Shown: positions 11,095 through 22,485 of the stretch, in pieces
How the letters are laid out: each line of letters begins with the position of its first letter
How positions within the stretch are numbered: position 1 is the stretch's first letter
NCBI GenBank assembly: GCA_038373885.1
Contig: JAWZYV010000114.1
Coordinates: 124,001-188,000, forward strand
Direction: 5' to 3'
From: Cheiracanthium punctorium
Lineage: Eukaryota > Arthropoda > Arachnida > Araneae > Cheiracanthiidae
Length of the DNA stretch: 64,000 bases
Notes under the pieces: model-generated
The model's database searches: none
What the model was told of the DNA's origin: nothing
What the model saw: only the letters and a program-made list of their open reading frames with translations
Position numbers and translations under genes: made by a program

Positions 11095-11593
11095 CCCTTT
11101 GAGGCGCAACCCTTTCCCAATGCTGAAAAAAGGGCAGCAGTTGCCATCGCTCGACTTAACTACCAGCAAGATGGCGGACGATCGAAACGTTCATCGCGTG
11201 CCACAGATCTAGAGACCCTTTTTTCACGACAGCTGGCAGTGAACTGTCGTCAAAAAAGGGTCTGTAGATCTGTGGCACGCGATGAACGTTTCGATCGTCC
11301 GCCATCTTGCTGGTTGTTAAGTCGAGCGATGGCAACGGCTGCCCTTTTTTCAGCATTGGGCAATCTATCCAGCTGTTCAAGCATTCTACCATTTTTCAGC
11401 AGATGCCAGTGCTGTTAAAAATAGTCGTGACCATTTTTTTACGGGAAATGACGTGCTAAAAAGTAAAGGATTCTCGTGGAGCTATATGTCACCCGCAACT
11501 ATTTTTATAGAAATCAAATCTATTCTTCGTGACTGGCAACAGTCAAAACGTCAGTTTGGTGTTCCCAGAGCGGGAACACTGCGCGTTAAACGG
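11095..11593. mobile_element. TTAA-flanked fold-back MITE with long near-perfect hairpin
   Basis: TTAA lies on both sides (11091-11094, 11594-11597). It starts CCCTTTGAGGCGCAACCC and ends CACTGCGCGTTAAACGG. Arms at about 11110-11220 and 11250-11365 are near-perfect reverse complements (for example AAGATGGCGGACGATCGAAA against TTTCGATCGTCCGCCATCTT), giving a hairpin of over 100 bp per arm. Long arms that still match suggest a recent origin or gene conversion. Small ORFs here are by-products. Confidence 0.75.
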
Positions 11594-11597
11594 TTAA

Positions 11598-13462
11598 TTA
11601 GGTAGCAAAAGAAGTCGCAACCGCCATGTTCAGTGGCGCACTCGAATTCACTTTCAGAGAGTTTTAGGAATTAGAAAACTAAATATAAAATTGACGGGGA
11701 AAGAGGTGTTGATAAGATTCAGCCTGGCCGAAGGAGGGACAGATGGGGTAGTTGCCCCGGGCCCCAAAAATACCGTACGGCGTTATTTTCTACTGTAAAA
11801 ATTCATGAATTCGTGAATTCCGTGTGCATGACGCATATGTATTTGTACACATGTTTCTTCGACTCCCTCAAAAAAGCGTGTAACTTTCAGAGGTGTCCAA
11901 CTTGGGAGGTTCCACTGTAATACGAAATTCAGCATGTATGCCAGTTTTTCTAAAATTCATACTCTATTGGGGGAGGGAGGGTACGGCCCAAAATGTGTTC
12001 TTTTCACATATTTTTCTCTATCTCACAGTAACGAGAGAGAGAGAGAGAGCCATAAAATTCTTGCTATATAATACAACAATGAATAGTACCAAATATCAAT
12101 TTCAGGATATTTTGAAATTCGTCCCCAAAGGAGGGTATACTGCTACCCAACCTTTTCTCTTCAGATCTTTCTTGGGAAAAAAAAAAACTCTGTAAAATTC
12201 TTGCCTTAAAATGCAACAAATATTAATCTTATATATTTATGCTCAGTTTGCTTGTAATTAAGGCTGATCTTTAGTTGCGCTAGAGACTCGGAAAATTTAG
12301 AATGTCTCTTTGCAAGTTGTGCTGTGAACTGTTACAAACAATGAACCTATAGGTATAGGAGTTACGAAACACTCAGTAAAAAATCCTAAAGATACAGAAT
12401 TTTTCAGTATTTTCCTAAACTGGTAACTCCTTTTTATGGATAGTTTAGCAAAAATTCTAAAATGTTCGTTAAAATTTTTAAGAAACATATTTTGTGTGTG
12501 TGTGAGGTGGGAGGAGTTTCATTTCGGAAATGAAAAATATTTTTGGAACTGCGTCGCCTGGAAAGGAATACAGCTATGCATACGAAATCTGCTTTCAAAA
12601 TTTTGGTGGTAACTATTCTCAATTCTTACAGAGGAAATCTGAAATATAGAAACAGTACGAAAGTTGCAGTTTTCATAAATAAATACTCTCAAAATTTGAA
12701 AAATGTTTCTTTCTTAATAAAAAATACAAGAAAAAGACACCCCTTCTCATAAAACTGTTACACAGACGTTAGAGTAAATAAAATAAAATAACTACTATAA
12801 CTTTAACGACTCCCCTCCCCCCCCCCCCCGTCGAAATATGTTGCACAACCTGAATACTTAAGAAATGTGGCGCGACGCACATGCTGTGGGGTACCGTAGG
12901 GCAAGAAAAAGAATTATAGTACACAAACTGTAGATCTATCTCAGGATTGTGTCTAATGTACTGCCTGCAGGCAACAATATGGCCCACCAATGGTTTGAAT
13001 CTGGCCAACTTAATGTTATGTGGATTTCCTTTTCTTTCTTTTAATCACAAAGTTTAAAAAATAAAAGAAAAAACAGTAGAAAAATCAATTTGCCACTGCC
13101 AGAAACAAAAAGAAACCGCATTTACAGATACAATAATGTCCCACCAAACTACCTTCATACCTTTAAAATAAATACATATATATATATATATATATATCAC
13201 ATCCCTTTGGCCCGCGAGCTTCTTAAATGTTTCAAGTGGCCCGTTTCTCAGAAAAATTAAACATGTCTGGCCTATCAGCTATGAAATATAAATAAAGTTA
13301 TCGGAAACCATGATTTCCCTTTTTGTTTTTCATGATGCGCCATCTATTGACTGTATTGTGTATTATAAATGTTAAAAGAAGTGATGCTTTAAGATGACAA
13401 TAGACCTTTTTTGTTTCCAAATTCAAGTATTCAGAAACGAAACGGCCTAAGGCATGTGCAAC
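11598..13462. other. Intergenic DNA with repeat fragments
   Basis: A pogo-like end (GAGGTGTCCAACTTGGGAGG at 11891) is related to 42045 and 21770. A short AG run lies near 12033. A diverged reverse copy of the 40551 MITE occupies about 12290-12760. A poly-C tract is at 12818-12828, and TGGCCCACCAA..TTTGGCCCGCGAGC (12980-13220) looks like an old hAT remnant. (TA)n is at 13175-13197. No gene. Confidence 0.4.
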
Positions 13463-14460
13463 CATAGGCGCACCCACGGACGGAGGGGGCTATGGGGGCT
13501 CAACCCCCCCTCCCTAAAGGTAGAAAGCATAAGCGTAAAGTTTTCAAAATTATTGGGGGGCCGGGCCCCACAACCACATATATTCACGTCAGTGGCGTAG
13601 CCAAGGGGGGTTAGGGGGGTCATAACCCCCCATGAGGAATTTTTTTCCATACAAAATGTATATTCTTCACTCCCTTATCATACACCCGTATACATATATG
13701 TGAGTTGAAGAAGTCGTAACTCCCCCATGAAAAATTTCTGGCTACGCCCCTGATTCACGTACATATAACTTAATAATAGCTGCCAACTACCATGGAATAT
13801 ATATAACCACTTTTTCTACATGATTTTTCGGCTTAAAATATAGCAAAACTTTTGTGCTGCGCGCGCGAGCTGGTTGCTATTTACAAAAAATAATTAAAAA
13901 ATATACTGTTTACAAAAAATGGTTAATTATATTCCGTAGTCGTTGGCAGCTATGACTTACTATATATAAGTGTAAATTATTGGAGGCGCTCGAGCTCTGT
14001 GGGTCTATAAAATTCTACCCCTATGTAAGGTAAGTATCCATGTTAGTATCTTCCTAAGTTAAAAATAGAAGCAGTGTAAAAAATCCAAAGGAGGAAAAAA
14101 AACATTTTCGATGAGATACTGCATTTTAGACACATCTGAACTTTTCTTTATTTCATATTTTACATTGCATAATCTGATTTTAATTAACCAGAGCCTGGTG
14201 AGGGCAGCTTATAGTAACATTGTGTGTTACGTAGCGTCACAATGAATACTAAATCATGATTGAAATCAAAAGAAGAAAATTTTTAAAAGTCCAAGTAAAG
14301 GTTTTTTTAAACGTTTGTAAATGGCATGAAATACTTTTTTTTATGTTAGTATAAATTAATTTTCTGTATTTAGTGGTAAATTATTGGGTGGGCTCAGCCC
14401 CCATTCACAATTTATTGGGGGGGCTCGAGCCCCACGGGCCCATATAACTCTACGCCTATG
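13463..14460. mobile_element. Cluster of hAT-like remnants (GGCGCACCC and related ends)
   Basis: CATAGGCGCACCCACGGACG at 13463 starts a G-rich end like that of 54755/8628. GGGCCCATATAACTCTACGC at 14438 with CTATG is a related end, and similar G-rich ends occur near 13981-14025 and 14395. The intact MITE at 13590-13752 is inserted here. Exact boundaries of the older pieces could not be set. Confidence 0.4.
13590..13752. mobile_element. hAT-like MITE (CAGTGGCGTAGCC family), TSD ATTCACGT
   Basis: Ends CAGTGGCGTAGCCAAGGGGG and CTGGCTACGCCCCTG are bounded by a perfect 8-bp repeat ATTCACGT (13582-13589, 13753-13760). The whole element is nearly palindromic. Confidence 0.78.
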
Positions 14461-14730
14461 GTAGAAAGTTAGAAGTGAAAAGCATTAAAAATTGTCCCTA
14501 ATGAATTAAATTTTTTCTTTTTAAAAATGGTTTTCTTTTTAAAAATTGTCTTTAAATTATTTCTAAAGTACTTTTTACAAGAAAAAAGTTAGTTTTTATA
14601 TAAATACTTACAGTTAGTGTACGAAACACCGTTAAACTCGATTACAACGATACTGAAAAGATCTTATAATATTTTAACTATAAAGAGTTACATTGCTTGT
14701 GCGCCTGTTGTTCTATGGGCTTGTCAAAAC
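14461..14730. repeat. Fragment of the GGCGCACCC hAT-like MITE interior
   Basis: The stretch GTAGAAAGTTAGAAGTGAAA through CAACGATACTGAAAAGATC, then GAGTTACATTGCTTGTGCGC, is colinear with 8675-8815 plus 9400-9500. It therefore shows the empty state of the site that holds the TTAA-flanked MITE at 8821-9395. Confidence 0.5.
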
Positions 14731-15081
14731 TCATATATCGTAACAAATCTACCGATACTACCTATTACTTATATTAATCCGATAAAAAATATCAAACTGC
14801 AATCTCGAGGGACTGTATTTAAAAATCGCACAAGTTGCGAATATGACGTAAAGTTTTAGAGCAGATTTTATGAATCTCACTCAATTTTTAATTTATGGCA
14901 TCTTATTGTAGTTTTAGAGTTTAAACTACACAAATGTCAAATAGTTAGAATACTGATTAATAATCCCCTTCTAATTTTGTTTTTGATAAACCTTGAAATT
15001 TATGGAAGTATGTCTGAAAGTTGTGGAAAGCTCAGGCAGCACTAATGTAAGATAGTTCTATTTTGATTTTATTGTACTCTA

Positions 15082-15803
15082 CAGGATGTCCCAAAAAGGT
15101 GATGAAAGATTTAATTTGTTATCTATTAGAGATGAGTGGGCAACGTAATTAAAAAAATGTTCAAATTAAGGTGGGGGAAAAGAGAAAAAAAATCCTGCAT
15201 TCGTTTTCAGAAAGTTATTTTTTTAAATTTGCGTATGACGCCCGTGAAAAAAAAAAATCCAGTTGGTGAAATGTGGCCCATTCATCAATGAGAGGATGTA
15301 CAAAATTTCAACCCTTAACTATAATCTGTCTCACAGATATTTTTGAATAAAATTGGTCAGGGGCTGTACATAAATTCCAATCTAAATGTTTATTGCTAGA
15401 GTATACGAAACGTTACTTTCTTTTCTTATTTCTTAAAGTCCACTGAAACGCAAACATCCGACGTGATTTTTTTACCCTTCGTGAACCATTAAAAAGTGGT
15501 TTAAATCAGCATATATTTATCTTCATATCCCTGACACTTTTTATGATATAATTCAGAAATCACAACACCTCATATGTGTGTATGAGTCACATTTTATTAA
15601 TAGGGAACTACGTAGGCTGTATACAAATTTCAAAAGTGTAAATTTTGGAAATTGGAAAGAATTTTTTCTAAAAGTAGTCGTTTTTACGACCTTATTTTGA
15701 ACATTTTTTCAATTTATATAGCTCACTTATCTCTAATAGATAAAGAATTAAAGCGTTTTACTTTTTGGGGGACTTTTGGCTTAGAGCTTTTTGGGATACC
15801 CTA
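15082..15803. mobile_element. Tc1/mariner-like MITE, TA-flanked
   Basis: Inverted ends are CAGGATGTCCCAAAAAGGTG and the reverse complement of TTTTTGGGATACCCTA. The inverted match continues internally (TTATCTATTAGAGATGAGTG against its counterpart near 15730). TA lies on both sides (15080-15081, 15804-15805). No transposase ORF is seen. Confidence 0.65.
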
Positions 15804-15839
15804 TAAACTATGTGTTTTGGCTATCGGTGAAAATAACTA

Positions 15840-16738
15840 GTCGGGTAAGATTTTTCAGAAATTCCTCATCCTTGCTAATCTTTGTATGCGACAGCTAATT
15901 GTATGGTGCAGGACCTTTCCCGGAAAAGGCTTTGGTTTGATGCAATGCTTCACATCTGACCAAGTAGTACCGAGCTCTAATTCCAAATTTCCAGAGAAGT
16001 TTTGCAGTCATCAATGAGTTAAAGCAAATCCAAACATAAGAAATCTCGTTAATAACAAAAACATTGTTGTGAGGTGTGTCATGTTTGCATTCAAAATGTT
16101 GGCGAACATTTTCAACATATGATAAAAAAATGTAAAATGTGTGATAAAATAAGTAAAAAATTTGATTTAAATAATGTTTTCCAAAAATTAAATTATCACA
16201 AGATTAAGTAGCATTGTGCATCTCCATTTATGTTGTATTTCAAAGTTGTAATAGTCCAACAGTGTTGGAAATTGCCACCCACACTTAAAGAAGGTTTAAA
16301 TAGTTATACTTCAGTGTTGGAATAGTTGCCACATCCGACAGATTTACGAGTACCGTGTTTACTCGTCTAAGAGTCGCACCTTTTTGCCAATTTTTCATGG
16401 TGAAAGTCTAGGTGCGACTATTACGCTGGGAAATCTAGTACACATTACTGTGCACTCTGATGCTAAGACAGTACTGATATTATAATAAAATTACTAATTT
16501 GGCAGATGTTTCCAGATTACATGCCGCATATTGAGGCATTTTTCTTTTTATAGAAATATTTTTACTAAGGTCAAATACGTAACTGCGACTTTTATGAGGG
16601 AAAAATACTTTGACGATTTTTTGTGCTTTAAAACGGGCGTGCGACTATTATATGAGGATCGACTATTACGCGAGTAAACACGGTAATTAGAAGAACTCCC
16701 GAGTACTCTTTTAAATTGATCACCCTGTAGTTTAAATT
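15840..16738 (+). mobile_element. Decayed DNA transposon with transposase C-terminal relic
   Basis: Around 15995-16125 the + strand reads, with stops and shifts, a relic ending HVCIQNVGEHFQHM. This resembles the C-terminal tail common in arthropod DDE transposases (a CI..GG.H...LL pattern). The right end TTTTAAATTGATCACCCTGT (about 16710-16736) is the inverse of the end at 51617. The body matches 52030-52670 and is interrupted by the element at 16353-16683. The exact left end is not found. Transposase assignment is inference from the motif. Confidence 0.45.
16353..16683. mobile_element. TA-flanked MITE (CCGTGTTTACTCG family)
   Basis: Inverted ends are CCGTGTTTACTCGTCTAAGA and ATTACGCGAGTAAACACGG, with TA on each side (16351-16352, 16684-16685). 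It is related to 49951-50472 and 54612-55226. TA target use suggests the Tc1/mariner superfamily. No ORF. Confidence 0.65.
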
Positions 16739-18714
16739 ACCGGTGTTTTCACTAATATGTATATTGAATATCAAAAGTATAAATACACTACTAAGGTACA
16801 TTACTCAGTTATGGACTGGACTAGGCCTTAAATTCTCGTTCAAAAAAACATATAAACAGTTTGCGCCGTTTCTGAATATTTCTTTGCGTTTACAGGCAGA
16901 GACAGACAGAGCTTCAGATGTTTAGACGGTGCAGATTCCATCGTAAAAAAATGCCAATCACCTTTTCCTTATTTTTTATTTTTAAGTTTTTAAAAATTTC
17001 CGGAGTTTGAGAAACCCTAGAAGTGAAAAGCAAATTAGGTCTGTATCGAGGGCTACAAGATAAGGGATGGGATTCTACCCCCCCCTCCCCCCTTTTCTTT
17101 TTTTTTTTTTTTTTGGATGCCTGGCCGATATGTACTTTCAAAATAGCTTAACTAAATAAAGATATAAAATATATTTATATATTTAATGCACCATCTATAG
17201 ATGCTGTCCACATCTGGTTCTTTCAGAAAAAGTTTTGAACAGACCTCTGTAAAAATAGGAGAGGAAATTCATTTCATTATGACTAAGCACAATGAAGATT
17301 CCTGTTGAATAGCGTATTTCTCATTCAAAATAACTAAATGAAATTTTTTTTTTTTTTTTTTTTTTTAGCAAACCTTATATAATAATAATAATAATAACGC
17401 CGTTGCGGTACTTTCAAAAACGCTATTTCGTTTTGAATGTTGCTCAGTGGAAGGAAAAAGGGAAAAAAAAAAGCCAATTACCATTCGGCAACAATGATTA
17501 GTCCGTCTTCTGATTCAAAGACAGTTCCATCTTCATTTTTCATTGTCATCTTTCGGACTGCGGTGGATTTGCTTACAAAGATGAAATAACACTCGTACAA
17601 AATTTTCAACTGGTCGAAGAAGGCGGGGGGGGGGGGGAATAAAAGTGGGGGAGGCGCGGGGTGTGGGGGGGGAGGTTAACCATTCTTTCTACTGCGGGAG
17701 TTAATTGTACCCGTCAAAGTAAGTAATAAGGTAATGACTGCAGAGAGACCAAGAGACGAATAATGGGTTAGCGGCTCTGGGGTGAGGGTTTTTGACAGGG
17801 GAGAAAACGATTTGGAGAAGGGCCCGCACCGTGATTAGTATGCACGGAAAGGGCTCTCTGGATGGGAAAAAGGGAATCAATTGGACATACATATTCTTGC
17901 TCTGGAATAGGTTTCTGTCTGAAAAGGCGGAAAGATAGGACGATTTCACTAAAAAGAACCCATTGGTAAGCAACTGAGAAATTGACCATTATTCAGCCAG
18001 CTGTGGTCATATTTTATGCGAGCTCAAACAGCTCGAAATAACGATGCTGGGAAAAAAATTTGAAAAATGAACTGGCTTTTAGAAACTTCGGGATTGATGT
18101 TCCGAATCGCCGTTGTGCAGATGAAGCCCTTTCTTGAAGCGTGGTGATTTTTCTTCTTTCATTTTGAGAATCTGTTCGTAGTCTGTTTCCTCCACAGATA
18201 TAAAAAAGAAAACCAGGGTTTTTTTTTTTTTTTTTCCTTTCCAAAGTACAGTCAAGGAATAACAAATTTGCCACGAAAAAGTTTACTAATAAGCGGGAAT
18301 TCCATTATCCAGGATCACATCGGCTGTTTACATCAGTTTGGTGTATTGAAAATGTAATATATTAAGCGGGTTATTCTTTTAACCGATATTTTATTAAGCG
18401 AGCTCGACTGCATTTAAATGTTAACTAGCGCCCTTATGAGCACTTTTAAGAGGGTGCGGGGATTACATCTCTGGCTTTTAAGCACACTGAAATAACATTA
18501 AAACAAATTCAGTTTGCTATGTAATATTCCCCATGCCGATGGCTGGGGGGTCCAGTCCCACCCCAGCTACCCCCATGACACAGAGGTTATGTCTTCAGAG
18601 GTTATACCTCCATGACACAGAAGTTATGTTCCATACCATCACACCATCAGGTTTTGAGATGTTGAATAGCGAGTTAATTGCATTCATCTCTGAAGAAAAG
18701 TAATGGCTGCTGTG
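16739..18714. other. Intergenic DNA, repeats and homopolymers
   Basis: Poly-T lies at 17098-17114 and 17344-17366, (AAT)n near 17380, poly-G at 17625-17637 and around 17650-17680. A small minus-strand open stretch is listed at 17478-17595. Otherwise no gene is recognised. Confidence 0.4.
17478..17595 (-). other. Small open coding-like stretch, unassigned
   Basis: Read on the minus strand, this gives an open frame ending ...KNEDGTVFESEDGLIIVAEW and a TAA at 17478-17480. The first in-frame Met codon is at 17549. Upstream, TTATTTCATCTTTGTAAG and CAAATCCACCGCAG could serve as 3' splice sites. Composition is balanced and charged, unlike the low-complexity chance ORFs nearby, so it may be a terminal exon or a gene fragment. 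I do not recognise the protein; poly-G upstream (17625-17637) blocks further reading. Chance remains a real alternative. Confidence 0.25.
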
Positions 18715-19027
18715 TAGTGGCGTAAGACTACTGCAACTCACGTATATGTATACGTGTGAGCAGGGGCGTAGCCAAGGGGGGGGATAGGGGGGTCACCCCC
18801 CCATGAGGAATTTTCACCATAGAAAATGTATATTCTTCATTCCCTTATCACACGCACGTATATATAAATGGGAGTTGCAGTAGTTGTAAGCCCCTATAAA
18901 AAATTTCTGACTACGCCACTGCGTGTGAGTGATAAGGAAGTGGAGAATATACATTTTGTATGGTAAAAAATTCCTCAAAGGGTAGGGGTTGGGACCCCTT
19001 ATCCCCCCCCCCTTGGCTACGCCACTG
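18715..19027. mobile_element. hAT-like MITE containing a younger copy of its own family
   Basis: The outer ends are TAGTGGCGTAAGACTACTGC (5' damaged) and TTGGCTACGCCACTG. The inner copy 18761-18921 splits it. The outer halves carry the same CAACTCACGTATATG and GTGATAAGGAAGTGGAG tracts as the other members. No clear outer target duplication remains. Confidence 0.55.
18761..18921. mobile_element. hAT-like MITE, inner copy, TSD CGTGTGAG
   Basis: Ends CAGGGGCGTAGCCAAGGGGG and CTGACTACGCCACTG are flanked by a perfect 8-bp repeat CGTGTGAG (18753-18760, 18922-18929). Confidence 0.75.
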
Positions 19028-19700
19028 CCCTATGATCTCATTGTTGCGCCTTCGCATTGTCTTTAGTACATGGAAAGATGGCTCTCATGATACTGTCGAC
19101 CTGGTAATAAAACCATACTCCAAAATTCCATCCTTGATAAGTTTCCGTTTAAGAAAGTCCGTATTAATCAGGTTTTCCTGTAATTACTGTCTCTTAACCA
19201 ACTCTCTTTGTCTTTTCTTTAAGTACCCAGGTGGTGGCACGCGTCAAGAATACCGCTTTATTGTGTATGGCACGAGCAAAAGCACCCTTTCTTCCATACG
19301 CACTGGTGGATTACTACACTTTCAAAGTCACTGCAAAGTCAGCAGGTAGAATACACCTCGACCCCTGTATTTCCCTCACCTGTTCCCGCAGACACGCAAA
19401 TGTCTACTAGAGACCCTCCCCCCCTAGCGGAAAGCAAAATGTCTTTGGCGGAAAGTCGGAAAGTGAGGGTAAGAGAGGAGAGTAATTTTATCTGCTCCCC
19501 CTCCTCCCCCCCCCCCTAACTTTCGGTCTATGCTTTCGCTTGCATCGACTGAGGCACGTGGACTTTTTTTTTTCTGACTTTTTTAAATCTCCTTAGGGGT
19601 AGAGGTAAGTATTAACTTCTCAAGGTACGTAACTTTCACTTCCCCTTTTGGGGGGCAGACTAGCAATCAGTGGGAAATGGAAATGTGGGTTACGGCCAGT
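19028..19700. other. Intergenic DNA, no gene seen
   Basis: C-rich runs (19417-19426, 19506-19516) and T-rich runs. A 129-codon frame across 18960-19349 begins inside the MITE and shows no recognisable domain. Confidence 0.4.
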
Positions 19701-19706
19701 TATGTA

Positions 19707-19895
19707 CGCTAGGGATCTAGGCCGGGGTGGGATTGCCCTGCATGGGGACTTTCTAAGGGGTCCTAACCCGTTTCCGAGAAAACCACGGAAAACTCCGAAT
19801 AATTAGGCCGGCGGACGCGACCTGGTTTTGAACCAGACACCTTCCGTATCCCAGTTCAATGCGCTAGCGCTATCCCACTGGTTAGCAACCAGTAA
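19707..19895 (-). mobile_element. tRNA-derived SINE, minus strand
   Basis: Read on the minus strand, it has an A-box-like head near 19880 and GGTTCAAAACCAGG as a degenerate B box. It continues into CGGAGTTTTCCGTGGTTTTC and AACGGGTTAGGACCCCTTAG, matching the body of the SINE at 8943. No target duplication was identified. Confidence 0.6.
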
Positions 19896-19899
19896 GACA

Positions 19900-21150
19900 A
19901 CCGTATAAGCGTGACAAAAAAGTTGTCGCGCAACTTTTGTAGAATTTGCAGAATTTATGTACAAGTACTGCTATCCAGCGTACGCATTCTGCTTGTACGC
20001 AAATTCAAATGAACTATTTGCGCCGGGAAATCGAAAAAATTCAGGATGATCATGATCATTCATAAGCTGCACTACACACAGTAAAGAATGAAACAATGGT
20101 GTCTTTTAAGAAACTTTCTGGGAGGGAGGGGGGGGAATAAAATAAAATGAATTTTTAAACAATTGCACAGCAAAAATTTTCTGAAAGTTTCGTAACTGGT
20201 AGAGGTTCGTCGTTTATTATAGTGTATAGTATAGTACACCTTGTAAAGAAACATTTTATAAATTTTGAATTCTTTGGCTTAACTAGTTTACTATTTGTAT
20301 TTATGTATCAAAATAATGATATTTTCAAAATAGAGCAGCATTTCTTCAGGAATTGAAATCCATATTAAAATCGACTTCTAAAACTGTTTTACTATCTTCG
20401 TCGGGGATATTCTAACTGTACTTCGCCTTTATTTACATTTACACTAATGTTGAGACTCATTCCCATTAAATAATCATCAGGGTTTGGCAGTTTCTTGCCC
20501 AATATAGACGAGGTGTCAGTTTTGGAGACTTACTTTTTGGCGCCAAAATTGGAAATAAATGGCCAGAACGATCAACTTTGGCGAGTTTTGAAGTACAAGT
20601 ATCCCGCAACCCTGTTTGAAAAGTGATTCGCCGTACGCAAATCGCTTAGACAAATATCTGCGTCTCAGATTAATAGCACTTAACTGTTTTTTTTTTTTTG
20701 GGGGGGGGGAGAAAAAAAAAACGAACTTTGATTTATTGCTGAAACGTTAAGCTTATTTCAGCTTTATTTAAAATTTTCACATTACTTGAAAGTATTTCTC
20801 ATAAAGATAACTGAAGCAGTAAATAAATAAAGGTGGGAAAGCAGTGTAATGCATGTGCGACAGAGGAGTATTTAACAAAATTTTTTCTAACTTCTTTTTT
20901 TTTTTTCTTCCTAGAAATCCTTCTTTGTTTCTACCGTTTTTACTGATATTTCTAGACTGGAGGCAAGGATTAAGAGATTTGAGCTTTTTTTTGGCGAAAT
21001 GAATAAAAGGTGTTTAGTACGCATGATATTATAAAGACCGAAAAAAAAAGATCTAACTGATGCCAGCGATTATCACATGGTTTACTCTTGTAAAGGAAAA
21101 TAACTTGGTGTTAGTTTCAATGAGCAGATATGAAGTTAAGATCTTTTGCA
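19900..21150. other. Intergenic DNA with a diverged copy of the 40551 MITE
   Basis: 20060-20335 matches the family of 40551 in + orientation (CATAAGCTGC.CTACACAC, GTAGTACACCTTGTAAAGA-like, TTTATGTATCAAAAT). Poly-T/G runs are at 20686-20709. No gene. Confidence 0.4.
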
Positions 21151-21160
21151 CAAAAACAAA

Positions 21161-21390
21161 TGCCCCCCACCTTGGCCGAGTGGATAAGACACTCAAAATG
21201 GTAGATAGCTGAAGTGTGAAGGTCCCGGGTTCGGGTTCCATCACGTGGCTCTCGATCTAATCTAACGGTCTGGAGTTTTGATTGGTTTTCTCCAGATATA
21301 ACGTTGAAACCCCCTTAGAAAGTCCTGTGATCAAAACACCCCCCATGCTAGTCAGATGCCCCATCCCATGTGTAGCCTGTAGTTCAGAAA
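21161..21390 (+). mobile_element. tRNA-derived SINE
   Basis: The head CCTTGGCCGAGTGGATAAGA looks like a pol III A box. GGTCCCGGGTTCGGGTTCCA contains a good B box. The body CGGTCTGGAGTTTTGATTGG and CCTTAGAAAGTCCT match the family. Ends are approximate. Confidence 0.65.
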
Positions 21391-21884
21391 CGTTCTTCGT
21401 ATTATGCATGTCAGCGACATCTGTTGGAAACTTTTTTAGCTAGTGTTTTATTATCACTTTTTTTCCCACCTCTATCTAACCATACGTCTAAACCTCACTT
21501 TATTGTTAATTTTCTCTGCTACTGAAGCAATCAATGTACTTTAGAGAAACTTAAGCTGAAATGTAGCATTTTCAATATTTATTATTATTACATTTTTTAA
21601 ATCTGTACACAACCAATATTAAATAATTTTTCTCTCAAATGCATGGGTAATGCATAAAAACTACCAGTTCATAAATACAGGAAACTTCCGCAAATGGGAC
21701 CCGCGCGGTTCTTATAAAGAATGTCAATGTCCAACTTATAGAGGTATATTTCTATATTATGGACATCCCGTTTCCCAAAAAAGTGTTAAACTCAGGAAGG
21801 TGTCCAAGTTGTGAGGGTGTCCAACTTGAGAGGTTCCTCTGCAGTTGGAAAGGTTCTCAGAATTTTCTTTCTTCCGTTTTTCTT

Positions 21885-21921
<37 letters not shown>

Positions 21922-22330
21922 CAGGAGAGGAGAAGCTTGCACTTATACTTTACGCAACCGTATGCCAGAATTTCTTCACTAGGTTCCATAGTAAGCTGGC
22001 TAAAAATCAATGTTAAAAAGACGCCTTCTTGAGTCCCGTCAAAACACTTCATATTTGCCGGAGCAAGGTCCATTGTACTCCGACGCGTTGAAGCATTTTC
22101 TACCGTAGAGGGGGTGGTTATTTGTTCGGTAACGCTCCAGTGGGAAGAGGGGTACGCCTGGTTGATTCAGAATAGAATTATCAAAATATTCCGTTAGAAG
22201 GTCAGTAATGGGTCACAGCGGTACTGACTGACCAACAAATAGGTGCGGTAGTGCAAGGTAAAACGCCGTTATCCAGCGTCCGCTTTTTTGCAATCACACA
22301 CGTCTTCGAACACACAGGTTTTATCCTTTT
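21391..22330. other. Intergenic DNA with a pogo-like end
   Basis: 21700-21845 carries GTCCAACTTATAGAGG, TCTATATTATGGACA and GTGTCCAACTTGAGAGGTTC, the subterminal motifs of the 42045 element, so it is one end or a solo fold-back copy. A poly-A tract lies at 21889-21918. No gene. Confidence 0.45.
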
Positions 22331-22333
22331 TAA

Positions 22334-22485
22334 CCCTTTGAGGCGCAACCCTTTCCCAATGCTGAAGAAAGGGCAGCCGTTGCCATTGCTCGACTTAACT
22401 ACCAGCAAGATGGCGGACGATCGAAACGTTCATCGCGTACCACAGGTCTAGAGACCCTTTTTTTGACGACAGCTGGCTGTGCGCG
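22334..22485. mobile_element. TTAA-MITE, left half only
   Basis: TTAA (22330-22333), then CCCTTTGAGGCGCAACCCTT and the first arm of the 11095 family (AAGATGGCGGACGATCGAAA) to about GACGACAGCTGGCTGTG. The second arm is missing, so the copy is truncated. Confidence 0.65.

Noticed and set aside
11156..11392. 78-codon ORF with DLTTSKMADDRNVHRVP and similar peptides near 22251 and 50751
   Set aside because: The repeated peptide is the translated arm of the TTAA-flanked fold-back MITE, present in several copies and on both strands of the hairpin.
18960..19349. 129-codon + strand ORF
   Set aside because: It begins inside a hAT-like MITE and runs into unrelated DNA. No recognisable domain.
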